DNA of 45,785 bases from Peribacillus alkalitolerans (lineage in GTDB: Bacteria; Bacillota; Bacilli; Bacillales; DSM-1321). The notes under the pieces were generated by a model, which made no database searches, was not told the DNA's origin, and saw only the letters and a list, made by a program, of their open reading frames with translations. The stretch lies in the NCBI RefSeq assembly GCF_010882125.1, contig NZ_JAAGVZ010000025.1:1-45785 (forward strand), read 5' to 3'. Position numbers and translations under genes: made by a program. This document shows positions 7,790-15,065 of this stretch, in pieces (within the stretch, counting starts at the first letter, position 1; each line of letters starts with the position of its first letter).

Positions 7790-7802
7790 TTAATTAATGT
7801 TC
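7771..7802. repeat. Perfect 14-bp inverted repeat with 4-nt loop
   Basis: GAACATTAATTAAA (7771-7784), loop CATT, TTTAATTAATGTTC (7789-7802). It lies at the open end of the remnant gene and 10 bp before the promoter of the nucleosidase gene. It could be an operator for a lost or distant regulator (TetR-like sites often look like this), or a hairpin. No T-run follows. Confidence 0.6.
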
Positions 7803-7811
7803 ATACTTTAG

Positions 7812-7840
7812 TTGATTATCTATTATTATTCTGCTATATT
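7812..7840 (+). promoter_or_regulatory. Sigma-A promoter of the riboswitch-nucleosidase unit
   Basis: TTGATT (7812-7817), a 17-base spacer, then TATATT (7835-7840). Transcription would start near 7847, about 20 nt before the riboswitch aptamer. Confidence 0.6.
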
Positions 7841-7867
7841 AATAAAGTAATAATCATAAATAACATT

Positions 7868-7938
7868 ACTCGTATATACTCGGTAATATGGTCTGAGTGT
7901 CTCTACCTGGTTCCCAATGAAAGAACTAGACTACGAGT
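7868..7938 (+). promoter_or_regulatory. Purine riboswitch aptamer, guanine/hypoxanthine class
   Basis: All three helices of the purine aptamer can be placed. P1 is ACTCGTA (7868-7874) with TACGAGT (7932-7938). P2 is CTCGG/CTGAG (7879-7883, 7893-7897) with loop TAATATGGT. P3 is CTGGTTC/GAACTAG (7907-7913, 7923-7929) with loop CCAATGAAA. The J2/3 strand TGTCTCTAC matches the conserved core. The specificity base, equivalent to position 74 in xpt, is C7931, which indicates guanine/hypoxanthine rather than adenine. It precedes a terminator and the exported nucleosidase gene, so excess guanine is expected to switch the gene off. Confidence 0.88.
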
Positions 7939-8034
7939 TAAAGTATTCGATTGTTCGGCTTTTTTAGCCGTTACCATTTTTAATTTAGCATTTCCTTCAT
8001 TTTTTGCTAAATTATCGATACTTTAACTTTCGTA

Positions 8035-8077
8035 GGTCTAGGAGGTAGAAATCATTCTACATTTTCTAGACCTTTTT
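8035..8077 (+). terminator. Expression-platform terminator of the purine riboswitch
   Basis: GGTCTAG (8035-8041) with CTAGACC (8066-8072), an inner stem GTAGAA/TTCTAC (8045-8050, 8055-8060) and a T-run (8073-8077). It lies between the aptamer and the coding region. The 3' strand of P1 with its extension (7931-7951) can alternatively pair with 8014-8035 in a roughly 20-bp bulged stem. Confidence 0.8.
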
Positions 8078-8133
8078 CATTGGGCCAAGTTTTCGAGTGT
8101 ATCAAACAACAAGAGAAAAGGGGAGTTTAATTT

Positions 8134-9015
8134 ATGAAAAACAACATGCTAAAGAAATACACTTTATTAGCAGCGCTTGCTGTACTGTTAATATCTGTAT
8201 TTGCAGGATTTAATTCAACTTTTCTAAATGAAACAGAAGTAGAAGGTGCACAAAGACCTATTATCATTCAAGGTCCGATGCCTATTGAAGCTGAAAAATT
8301 TGCACAAAAATTGGAAAATGTTAAAGTGGAGAAATCAGGAACTTTTGTCTTTTACAAAGGTAAGCTGAACAACTATCCTGTCATCGTTGCTAAAACTGGT
8401 AAGGGAATGGAAAACACAGCAGCTGCTACAGCAGTCGCGATTGAAAAATATAATCCTATCGCTATCATCAACCAAGGTACATCAGGCGGACATGATCCAA
8501 GTTTAAACGTATATGATATTGTTTTAGGTAAAAGAACTACAAATCTAGGTTCATTAAAAACAGCAAGCATGGAAGAAAACCAAGGAATTGATCCAACGAA
8601 ATGGATCCCAATGGACTTAATGGCTTCTGAAGGAAGTGCGGGAGAAGATCCTAATGCTGAAAAAATCCGTTACTACGAAGGAGATAAGGATTTGCTCGCT
8701 GCTGCTAATGCAGTAAAAGATAAATACACTAAGGGTAAGGTCGTCGAAGGTACTATCGGTTCAGCAGACGTTTGGAATAATGAAGTGGATCGAATTAAAT
8801 GGTTCCATACTAAGTACGGTACATCTGTAGAAGAAATGGAAGGTGCCGCAGCAGCACAAATTGCCAAAGCTTATGATATAAAATTCCTAGGTATTAGAGT
8901 ACTGTCTAATAATAAAACCAATGGCGGTAAATACGATCCTAATACAGCAGCAGCAAATCAAGATTATGTTTTTGAAGTAGTTAACAAATATATATCTACG
9001 ATACAAAGCAAATAA
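8134..9015 (+). CDS. Exported MTAN/PNP-superfamily nucleosidase-like protein, 293 aa
   Basis: Member of the phosphorylase/nucleosidase superfamily with an N-terminal signal sequence (KK, then TLLAALAVLLISVFAGF, residues about 7-26), so it should act outside the membrane. The body aligns by eye with MTA/SAH nucleosidase. IIIQGPMPIEAE places Glu52 at the catalytic Glu12 position of the E. coli enzyme. Further matches are AKTGKGMENTAAATA, IINQGTSGGHDPSLNVYDIV and VEEMEGAAAAQIA (Glu236 at Glu174). RVLSNNK has Asn259 where MTAN has the catalytic Asp197. The Asn, plus the guanine riboswitch, hints at 6-oxopurine nucleosides as substrate; this is inference. The ATG at 8134 follows AAAAGGGGAG. Monocistronic, with a structured 3' region ending in a terminator at 9144-9169. 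Confidence 0.85.
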   Translation: MKNNMLKKYTLLAALAVLLISVFAGFNSTFLNETEVEGAQRPIIIQGPMPIEAEKFAQKLENVKVEKSGTFVFYKGKLNNYPVIVAKTGKGMENTAAATAVAIEKYNPIAIINQGTSGGHDPSLNVYDIVLGKRTTNLGSLKTASMEENQGIDPTKWIPMDLMASEGSAGEDPNAEKIRYYEGDKDLLAAANAVKDKYTKGKVVEGTIGSADVWNNEVDRIKWFHTKYGTSVEEMEGAAAAQIAKAYDIKFLGIRVLSNNKTNGGKYDPNTAAANQDYVFEVVNKYISTIQSK

Positions 9016-9060
9016 CACGGAACAATTTTTTGTTCCCTATTAAACTAAAAAAATAATTAA

Positions 9061-9169
9061 CCCCCAACGCCATAACCTCGGATTCGACCATCTGTAGGTA
9101 AAAAAAGTGCCCTCAATTTCGGCGGCTTTAGTTGGGGAACCTAAGAGCTGTTTATACAGCTCTTTTTTT
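9061..9169 (+). ncRNA. Structured 3' region with terminator, possible small RNA
   Basis: A long-range stem CCCCAAC (9062-9068) / GTTGGGG (9131-9137), extended inward by CGCC/GGCG, encloses about 60 nt with further short pairings. It is followed at once by a terminator: AGAGCTG (9144-9150), CAGCTCT (9157-9163) and seven T residues. No gene follows on this strand, since amtB converges. It is either the 3' untranslated end of the nucleosidase message or a separate or processed small RNA. I compared it with riboswitch and ribozyme consensus patterns I know and recognised none. Confidence 0.45.
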
Positions 9170-9240
9170 ATGGAACATGACTGCAAGCAGTCTATTCTAT
9201 TAAACAAATATCAACATTAAAGTTTATCAGACCCAATAAT

Positions 9241-9280
9241 AAAAAAGCAGAGCAATCTCTATTGAGAGTCTCCCTGCTTT
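9241..9280 (-). terminator. Terminator of amtB
   Basis: AAAGCAG (9244-9250) with CTGCTTT (9274-9280), followed on the minus strand by T residues (9241-9246). It lies 25 bp past the amtB stop codon. Confidence 0.65.
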
Positions 9281-9304
9281 CCTTGAACCTTTATGGGCTA
9301 TATT

Positions 9305-10519
9305 TTAATGATATGCCTTCTCGCCATGCAGAGTAAGGTCAAGACCAACCTTCTCCTCTTCTTCGTTCACTCGAATTGGAACAAATACATGGATTACTTT
9401 CACGATTACATATGTTACTACCGCTACAAATACGTAAGTTGCAAGCATCGCAACAAGCTGTTTCCATATAAGGCTTGCATCCCCATAAAACAAACCATTT
9501 GCACCAGCTTCGTTCACCGTGGTTGTTGCAAATAAACCGGTCGCGATCCCTCCCCATGTACCTCCAATCCCATGAAGTCCGAATGCGTCTAGTGCATCAT
9601 CGTACCCTAATTTCTTCTTTAAGAAAATGACACCCCAGAAACAAACAGCTCCACTGATCAAACCGATAATTATAGAAGATGCTGGTGTAACGAATCCACA
9701 AGCAGGCGTTATGGCAACAAGGCCAGCAATCGCACCAGAAAGTGATCCAACCATGGTCGGCTTACGGTTGATCATCCACTCAACTAGAATCCATCCTAAG
9801 ATCCCAGCAGCGGCCGCAATAGCTGTATTGATAAATACAACCATGGCAACTTCATTCAGGGATAATGAACTGCCGACATTAAAACCATACCACCCAAACC
9901 AAATTAACGTAGCACCTAGGACAGTCAAGGGAATATTATGAGGACCACTCTCATTGGCTTCTTTTCGTTTCCCTAGCATCACTGCTAATACTAATCCTGT
10001 TACACCCGAGGAAATATGAACTACATTACCACCAGCGAAATCTAACGCTCCTAATTCACGCAACCATCCTCCTACACCCCATACCCAGTGGGCAACAGGA
10101 GCATATACTAACACTGACCAAATGATGGTAAATAAAATAAAGGCTGAAAACTTCATTCTTTCTGCAACCGCACCAGAGATGATGGCTACTGTTAACACCG
10201 CAAACGTCATCTGGAACATCATAAATAAATTGTGTGGGATTGTAGCACTGTAGTCAGGATTCGGTTCAAAAGTCACTCCCTTTAGTCCCATCCAATCAAA
10301 ATCCCCGAAAAAAGCATTTCCTCCTGTAGAAAAGGAAATGGAATAGCCCACTAAAACCCACAAAATTGAAACTACAGCCATTGGTGCATAACTATGCATG
10401 GTGGTACTTAGTACGTTTTTACTTTTCACCATCCCTCCATAAAAAAGAGCAATCCCAGGCGTCATAATCCAAACAATTAAGGTTGCAAAAAACATAAAAA
10501 CGGAATCCGCCATTTGCAT
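9305..10519 (-). CDS. amtB: Ammonium transporter AmtB/NrgA
   Basis: A 404-residue ammonium channel of the Amt/Rh family with 11 expected membrane spans. The conserved pore residues are present: the twin-histidine positions lie in PVAHWVWGVGGWL and DAFGLHGIGGTWGG, and YGGMVKSKNVLST is near the N-terminus. Length matches B. subtilis AmtB (NrgA). The start is taken at the ATG 10517-10519, because the AGGAGG ribosome binding site lies inside the first codons of the longer frame. No glnK (nrgB) gene follows; only a terminator does, although amtB and glnK are usually paired. Two TnrA/GlnR boxes flank the promoter, so induction under nitrogen limitation is expected. Confidence 0.95.
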   Translation of the reverse strand: MQMADSVFMFFATLIVWIMTPGIALFYGGMVKSKNVLSTTMHSYAPMAVVSILWVLVGYSISFSTGGNAFFGDFDWMGLKGVTFEPNPDYSATIPHNLFMMFQMTFAVLTVAIISGAVAERMKFSAFILFTIIWSVLVYAPVAHWVWGVGGWLRELGALDFAGGNVVHISSGVTGLVLAVMLGKRKEANESGPHNIPLTVLGATLIWFGWYGFNVGSSLSLNEVAMVVFINTAIAAAAGILGWILVEWMINRKPTMVGSLSGAIAGLVAITPACGFVTPASSIIIGLISGAVCFWGVIFLKKKLGYDDALDAFGLHGIGGTWGGIATGLFATTTVNEAGANGLFYGDASLIWKQLVAMLATYVFVAVVTYVIVKVIHVFVPIRVNEEEEKVGLDLTLHGEKAYH

Positions 10520-10540
10520 TTCTTTTCCTCCTACCATTCA

Positions 10541-10557
10541 TGTTAGAACTTCTCACA
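10541..10557 (-). promoter_or_regulatory. TnrA/GlnR box between promoter and amtB start
   Basis: TGTTAGAACTTCTCACA fits the TGTNA-N7-TNACA consensus exactly. It lies downstream of the promoter and 21 bp before the start codon, a place suited to repression by GlnR. Confidence 0.7.
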
Positions 10558-10576
10558 TGAATTTCTTGTTTTTCTT

Positions 10577-10605
10577 ATATTATTATTGATTATCTAAAAA
10601 ATCAA
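10577..10605 (-). promoter_or_regulatory. Candidate promoter of amtB
   Basis: On the minus strand TTGATT (10600-10605), a 17-base spacer, then TAATAT (10577-10582). An alternative, TnrA-dependent -10 (TAAATA, 10612-10617) lies about 38 bp from the centre of the upstream box, a spacing closer to known TnrA-activated promoters. Either or both may be used. Confidence 0.45.
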
Positions 10606-10643
10606 CTGATTTATTTAAAATTTTAGAAAATTTTAAATATTTA

Positions 10644-10660
10644 TGTTAGAAAACCTTACA
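10644..10660. promoter_or_regulatory. TnrA/GlnR box upstream of amtB
   Basis: TGTTAGAAAACCTTACA matches TGTNA-N7-TNACA exactly. It is upstream of the amtB promoter, the position of an activating TnrA site, and 82 bp before the divergent potassium channel gene. Confidence 0.8.
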
Positions 10661-10741
10661 TTCAATTTATTTCCTTTTCACATTATGTTTTCTGTAATAT
10701 TTGAACATAATGGGGACATGTAAGTTGAAGGTGGAATGGCA

Positions 10742-11512
10742 ATGTTAGGATTGGTAAGATTTATCACTTCAAGAGTACCTACTCTATTACGTCTGTTACT
10801 CATTGTTTGCATCGTGATTTGTTCTTTTGGTGGGATCATCCATTATATTGAGCCGGAGAATTTCCCTACCTATTGGGAGGGGATTTGGTGGGCAGTTGTC
10901 ACTACCTCAACTGTTGGATTTGGCGATTATGCTCCTAAAACTATGGCTGGGCAAGTGGTAGGGGTGCTATTAATCATTTTGGGCGCTGGATTCGTGACCA
11001 CTTATTTCGTAAGCTTGGCTGCAATCGCCGTGAAATCGGAGGAGAGATTTTTGCACGGAAAACTTGAATATACAAATAAAGATCACACTATTGTTGTAGG
11101 TTGGAACGAAAGGTCACGGGTTATTATTGACGCCTTACTCGAAAGGCAATCACACCCTTCCATCGTATTGATAGACCAAACTCTTCAGGACCATCCGATG
11201 CGAAATAAGGACGTACATTTTATCCAAGGTAACGCCTCTTCAGATGAGACATTAAAAAAGGCAAATATCCAATACGCCTCTAGCGTGATGATAACCGCAG
11301 ACTTTCTGCAAAATGAATTCCAAACTGATATGTTCTCCATACTCACCCTACTATCTGTAAAAGGGCTTAATCCGAAGGCTTTTTGTATCGTGGAGATTTT
11401 GACTACAGATCAGCTTGCCAATGCATATCGAGCAGGTGCAGATCGGATAATCCAAACTAATTCAATCAGTAGTAAGGTTATGCTTGACCAATTAAAAGAG
11501 CTGACCAATTAA
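10742..11512 (+). CDS. yugO: Potassium channel protein with RCK domain (YugO-like), 256 aa
   Basis: Two-span K+ channel. A first membrane helix (about residues 10-32) is followed by a pore loop with the selectivity filter TTSTVGFGDYAP (about 55-66), a second helix (about 76-98), then a cytoplasmic RCK/TrkA-N domain starting HTIVVGWNERSRVIIDALL. B. subtilis YugO is about 328 residues, so this copy stops after the first half of the RCK region. The stop falls in a perfect 17-bp tandem duplication (11485-11518). The ATG at 10742 is preferred because AGGTGG (10729-10734) sits 7 nt upstream; the ATG at 10736 is too close. In B. subtilis yugO is preceded by mstX, which is absent here. Confidence 0.88.
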   Translation: MLGLVRFITSRVPTLLRLLLIVCIVICSFGGIIHYIEPENFPTYWEGIWWAVVTTSTVGFGDYAPKTMAGQVVGVLLIILGAGFVTTYFVSLAAIAVKSEERFLHGKLEYTNKDHTIVVGWNERSRVIIDALLERQSHPSIVLIDQTLQDHPMRNKDVHFIQGNASSDETLKKANIQYASSVMITADFLQNEFQTDMFSILTLLSVKGLNPKAFCIVEILTTDQLANAYRAGADRIIQTNSISSKVMLDQLKELTN

Positions 11513-11518
11513 AAGAGC
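11485..11518 (+). repeat. Perfect 17-bp tandem duplication at the yugO stop codon
   Basis: TGACCAATTAAAAGAGC occurs twice, back to back (11485-11501, 11502-11518). Seventeen is not a multiple of three, so the second copy is read in a shifted frame and supplies the TAA that ends the gene. Confidence 0.9.
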
Positions 11519-11543
11519 CACTAGCATCCTTTTTGCTAGTGGC
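11517..11543. terminator. Terminator between convergent yugO and yugN
   Basis: Nine-base perfect stem GCCACTAGC (11517-11525) / GCTAGTGGC (11535-11543). On the minus strand TCTTTT follows, serving yugN; on the plus strand the downstream T content is low. Confidence 0.65.
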
Positions 11544-11560
11544 CTTGTTGATGAATCAAA

Positions 11561-11965
11561 TTAAGCACCTAGTAACGATTCAAGCTCTTTCACGAGTTCC
11601 TTACCAAGTTCAATATACTTTTCAGGAAAGGTTGCATCAGGATCCTGGGGCTCTGCGAATTGATTGAAAGAGGCAGAAAAATTCCCAGAATCCGCATGAT
11701 CATCTATGCCAATCTGATACTGATGTGACAATAATAGTGGGCGCCCCATTTTCACAGTAGCCCCCCTTGAGTCCAATTGGCCATCGATTGATTTAAAAGG
11801 TACCCTTAAGTATTGGTAGCCCATTTCATTATCAATTTTATAATCAAAGTATCCATGGTCATAATCCCAGTTACCACCTATATCATATCCTGCTGGCTTT
11901 AGTTTCTGTTCCAGATCATATAGGGTATAAGTTTTCCCCTCTATCTTTGAAGGAATTTCAATCAC
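11561..11965 (-). CDS. yugN: YugN-like family protein, 134 aa
   Basis: Soluble protein of the YugN-like family, function unknown, recognised from YDLEQKLKPAGYDIGGNWDYDHG and from its place between the potassium channel and pgi, as in B. subtilis. The preferred start is GTG at 11963-11965, with AAGGAG eight bases upstream. The ATG at 11984-11986 would place that ribosome binding site inside the gene. No signal peptide or membrane span. It ends convergent with yugO across the shared terminator. Confidence 0.82.
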   Translation of the reverse strand: MIEIPSKIEGKTYTLYDLEQKLKPAGYDIGGNWDYDHGYFDYKIDNEMGYQYLRVPFKSIDGQLDSRGATVKMGRPLLLSHQYQIGIDDHADSGNFSASFNQFAEPQDPDATFPEKYIELGKELVKELESLLGA

Positions 11966-12082
11966 TAAGCTCACTCCTTGTAGCATTTTCCCTTAGGATA
12001 ACCAAAACCCATGAAATCAATCAAAGAAAACTCTTCAAACTAAGAACTTGGTGGGGATCAATAACTGAAATTGTTACTGATA

Positions 12083-12177
12083 TTCCCGAGTTCCAATCCT
12101 ATTTTCCCGACTTCACATCTTATTTTCCCGACTTTCTGTCATTTAATCCCGACTTCGGGACCCTATAATCCCAACTT
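12083..12177. repeat. Degenerate 21-bp tandem repeat, five copies
   Basis: The core TTCCCGACTT or a close variant begins at 12083, 12104, 12125, 12146 and 12168, a spacing of 21, 21, 21 and 22 bp (two turns of the helix). Flanking bases between the cores vary. It lies between yugN and the pgi terminator. No protein is predicted from it. Confidence 0.75.
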
Positions 12178-12223
12178 GTCGAATTTCCACAAAACACTAC
12201 GTTCTTTCAGCATGTAGTAAATT

Positions 12224-12255
12224 AAAAAAGGGAACTAGGGTTTCCCCTAATTCCC
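12224..12255 (-). terminator. Terminator of pgi
   Basis: On the minus strand GGGAATTAGGG pairs with CCCTAGTTCCC, followed by TTTTTTAATTT. It starts 8 bp past the pgi stop codon. Confidence 0.75.
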
Positions 12256-12262
12256 AAATCCA

Positions 12263-13609
12263 TTATAGTCGTTTTTCTAATTCTGCTTTCTTTTCTTCAT
12301 AGCCTGGTTTTCCAAGCAACGCAAACATGTTCACCTTGTATTCTTCTACACCTGGCTGGTCAAATGGATTGACCCCTAATAAATAGCCACTCATCGCACA
12401 TGCTTTTTCAAAGAAATAAACCAAATAGCCAAATGTGTATGCATCCATAGATGGAATGCTTATTATTAAGTTTGGCACTCCACCGTCAGTATGAGCTAGC
12501 ATTGTACCTTGGAATGCTTTGTTATTGACGAAATCCACCGTTTCTCCTGCCAGATAATTAAGCCCATCCAGATCATTTTTCTCTTCTTCAATCGTTAATT
12601 CATGACGTGGATTTTCTACTTTAATAATCGTCTCGAATAGGTCTCGTCTTCCTTCTTGTACGTATTGCCCTAATGAATGAAGGTCAGTCGAGAAGTTTGC
12701 AGATGCAGGGAAAATCCCTTTTTGGTCTTTTCCTTCTGACTCACCAAAAAGCTGCTTCCACCATTCTGAGAAGTATTGTAATCCTGGCTCATAGTTAATC
12801 AGCATTTCAATCGTTTTTCCTTTATTATAAAGGGCATTTCGAACAGCTGCGTATTGATATGCTGCATTCACTTCTATCTCAGAAGTGCTATATTCTTCTT
12901 GCGCTTCGCGGGCACCATCCATCATACTCTTGATGTCCGCCCCACTTACTGCAATCGGAAGCAAGCCTACTGCTGTCAATACAGAATACCTTCCTCCAAC
13001 ATCATCTGGAATGACAAATGTTTCATAGCCTTCTTCAGTAGCTAATGTCTTTAGAGCCCCACGCGCTTTATCTGTTGTTGCATAAATTCGTTTACGCGCT
13101 TCATCAACACCATATTTTTCTTCAAGCATCTTTTTGAAGAGACGGAATGCAATCGCAGGTTCTGTCGTAGTTCCTGATTTAGAAATAACATTAATAGAAA
13201 AATCTTTATCCTTTAGAACATCCATCAAATCCTTCATATAGGAAGAGGAGATATTATTGCCTGCAAATACAATTTGAGGCGTTTTACGTTGTTCTTTGGA
13301 AAGGGCATTATAAAAACTATGCTGAAGCATTTCGATTGCCGCTCTTGCTCCTAAATAGGATCCGCCAATACCGATAACAATTAGAATATCAGAATCACCC
13401 TTAATTTTGTCTGCAGCCTTTTGAATACGCGCAAATTCTTCTTTATCATAGTCTGTAGGTAGCTCGATCCAGCCTAAGAAATCGTTACCAGCCCCTGTTT
13501 TTTCATGTAAAGAGTGATGCGCGACCTTCACGGCATCACGCAAATATGTAAGTTCATGCTCACCAAAAAAAGACAATGCTTTAGAATAATCGAATCGAAT
13601 GTGCGTCAT
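12263..13609 (-). CDS. pgi: Glucose-6-phosphate isomerase
   Basis: Interconverts glucose 6-phosphate and fructose 6-phosphate in glycolysis and gluconeogenesis; cytoplasmic. The 448 residues match the bacillar form (about 450). Signature elements are [17 protein letters not shown] (about residues 79-95), the phosphate-binding [14 protein letters not shown] (about 143-156), [14 protein letters not shown] (about 205-218), and [14 protein letters not shown] near the C-terminus with a catalytic Lys. ATG at 13607-13609 with a GGGAGG ribosome binding site. Monocistronic between two terminators. Confidence 0.97.
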   Translation of the reverse strand: MTHIRFDYSKALSFFGEHELTYLRDAVKVAHHSLHEKTGAGNDFLGWIELPTDYDKEEFARIQKAADKIKGDSDILIVIGIGGSYLGARAAIEMLQHSFYNALSKEQRKTPQIVFAGNNISSSYMKDLMDVLKDKDFSINVISKSGTTTEPAIAFRLFKKMLEEKYGVDEARKRIYATTDKARGALKTLATEEGYETFVIPDDVGGRYSVLTAVGLLPIAVSGADIKSMMDGAREAQEEYSTSEIEVNAAYQYAAVRNALYNKGKTIEMLINYEPGLQYFSEWWKQLFGESEGKDQKGIFPASANFSTDLHSLGQYVQEGRRDLFETIIKVENPRHELTIEEEKNDLDGLNYLAGETVDFVNNKAFQGTMLAHTDGGVPNLIISIPSMDAYTFGYLVYFFEKACAMSGYLLGVNPFDQPGVEEYKVNMFALLGKPGYEEKKAELEKRL

Positions 13610-13698
13610 GAATATCCTCCCACTATAAAGATTTACATAATCACTTTAACGAATGGTTCATACTTAATCAAGAAAACACCTTAATTTTTAATCAAAAA

Positions 13699-13736
13699 GG
13701 ATGGTACGAAATTGAAATTTCAAAGTCGTACCATCC
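13699..13736 (-). terminator. Terminator of the alcohol dehydrogenase gene
   Basis: Eleven-base perfect stem GGATGGTACGA (13699-13709) / TCGTACCATCC (13726-13736), with TTTTT following on the minus strand. Confidence 0.8.
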
Positions 13737-13751
13737 TGCTGCTCGTTTATA

Positions 13752-14915
13752 TTATAAAGAAGCTCTAAAAATGGCTAGAACATCGTCACGAGATAATTTT
13801 TTAAAATTACCAAATTCTCCATAAACCATAGCTTTATCTGCCATAGTATCCAAAGTGGATTCATCGATATTGTAATCCGCTAATCGAGAAGGGGCTCCTA
13901 ATGAACTCCAAAATCCACTAATTTTATCGATTCCTTCTAATGCAATTTGTTCATCCGATTTCCCTTCTGGTTCAACACCCAAAACTCGGACTGCCAATTG
14001 AGCGAAACGCTCAATCCGTTCATGCATCGTATGCTTCATCCAGTTAGGGAATAGAATCGCCAATCCACCTGCGTGAGGGATATCATGAATGGCAGAAACA
14101 GCATGCTCTATATTATGTGTTGCCCAATCTCCTCGAACACCTACCTGAAGATAACCATTTAGGGCAATCGTACCCGAATAAAGAATTGTTTCACGATAAT
14201 CGTAGTTTTCAAGATCATTCAATAGCTTAGGTGCCGTTTCAATAACCGTATTTAGTACAGCTTCACACATACGGTCTTGCAGTGGTGTGTTTGTTGTTTG
14301 GTGGAAATATTGTTCAAACACATGGGACATCATGTCGACGATGCCATAAATCGTTTGATCCTTTGGTACTGTGAACGTATGTGTAGGATCTAGGATAGAA
14401 AATTTCGGATATACAAGTGGGCTTCCCCAACCATATTTCTCTTGAGTTTCCCAATTAGTAATGACTGATCCAGCATTCATTTCCGAACCAGTCGCTGCTA
14501 ACGTCAACACAGTTCCAAAAGGCAAAGCATCTTCAACTTCAACCTTCTTTGTCACGATATCCCAAGCATCACCTTCATATTTGGCACCTGCAGCAATAGC
14601 TTTCGTACAATCAATAACACTGCCGCCCCCAACCGCTAATAAGAAGTCGATTCCTTCACTCTTACAAATCTCTACCCCTTTTCGGACAGTAGAAATTCTT
14701 GGGTTTGGCTCAACTCCAGCTAACTCATACACTACAGTATCAATACTCTGAAACTCTGCAATCACCTTATCATACAATCCACTTTTTTTAATGCTTCCTC
14801 CTCCATATACAAGAAGGACTTTTTTTCCGTATTCAGGAATTTCATTCTTAAGTTCAAATAATGTATCTTTACCAAAAATTAATTTAGTCGGATTTTTATA
14901 AGTAAAATTTTGCAT
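13752..14915 (-). CDS. yugJ: Iron-containing alcohol dehydrogenase (YugJ/YugK type)
   Basis: Group III metal-dependent alcohol dehydrogenase, 387 residues, expected to reduce aldehydes such as butyraldehyde with NAD(P)H. The N-terminal nucleotide-binding region has [13 protein letters not shown] (about 34-46) and [17 protein letters not shown] (about 94-110). The metal-site region contains [11 protein letters not shown] (about 194-204) and [14 protein letters not shown] (about 266-279). B. subtilis carries two neighbouring paralogues, yugJ and yugK; only one is here and I cannot decide which. ATG at 14913-14915 follows GGAGGTG; the frame is open 29 codons upstream without a better site. Divergent from yuzA. 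Confidence 0.9.
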   Translation of the reverse strand: MQNFTYKNPTKLIFGKDTLFELKNEIPEYGKKVLLVYGGGSIKKSGLYDKVIAEFQSIDTVVYELAGVEPNPRISTVRKGVEICKSEGIDFLLAVGGGSVIDCTKAIAAGAKYEGDAWDIVTKKVEVEDALPFGTVLTLAATGSEMNAGSVITNWETQEKYGWGSPLVYPKFSILDPTHTFTVPKDQTIYGIVDMMSHVFEQYFHQTTNTPLQDRMCEAVLNTVIETAPKLLNDLENYDYRETILYSGTIALNGYLQVGVRGDWATHNIEHAVSAIHDIPHAGGLAILFPNWMKHTMHERIERFAQLAVRVLGVEPEGKSDEQIALEGIDKISGFWSSLGAPSRLADYNIDESTLDTMADKAMVYGEFGNFKKLSRDDVLAIFRASL

Positions 14916-15065
14916 TATTCTGCACCTCCACTTCTCATTATGTACATCTAGCTTATCATTTACAAAAAATATGACCTGATAAAAAATATTTCTACCATGC
15001 ATTAAACTTTACCCTTATATCCATGCTAAAAATGAATGAAACATTTTCAAGGAGGATTTCTCAAC

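Noticed and set aside
7953-7970. Early terminator CGGCT/AGCCG after the purine aptamer
   Set aside because: The T residues are in the loop rather than after the stem, so it cannot act as an intrinsic terminator on this strand.
8373-8867. Minus-strand frames opposite the nucleosidase gene
   Set aside because: Antisense shadows; the plus-strand gene has promoter, riboswitch, ribosome binding site and family motifs.
11947-12168. 73-codon plus-strand frame
   Set aside because: It starts inside yugN on the opposite strand and runs through the 21-bp repeats; the end is simply the translated repeat.
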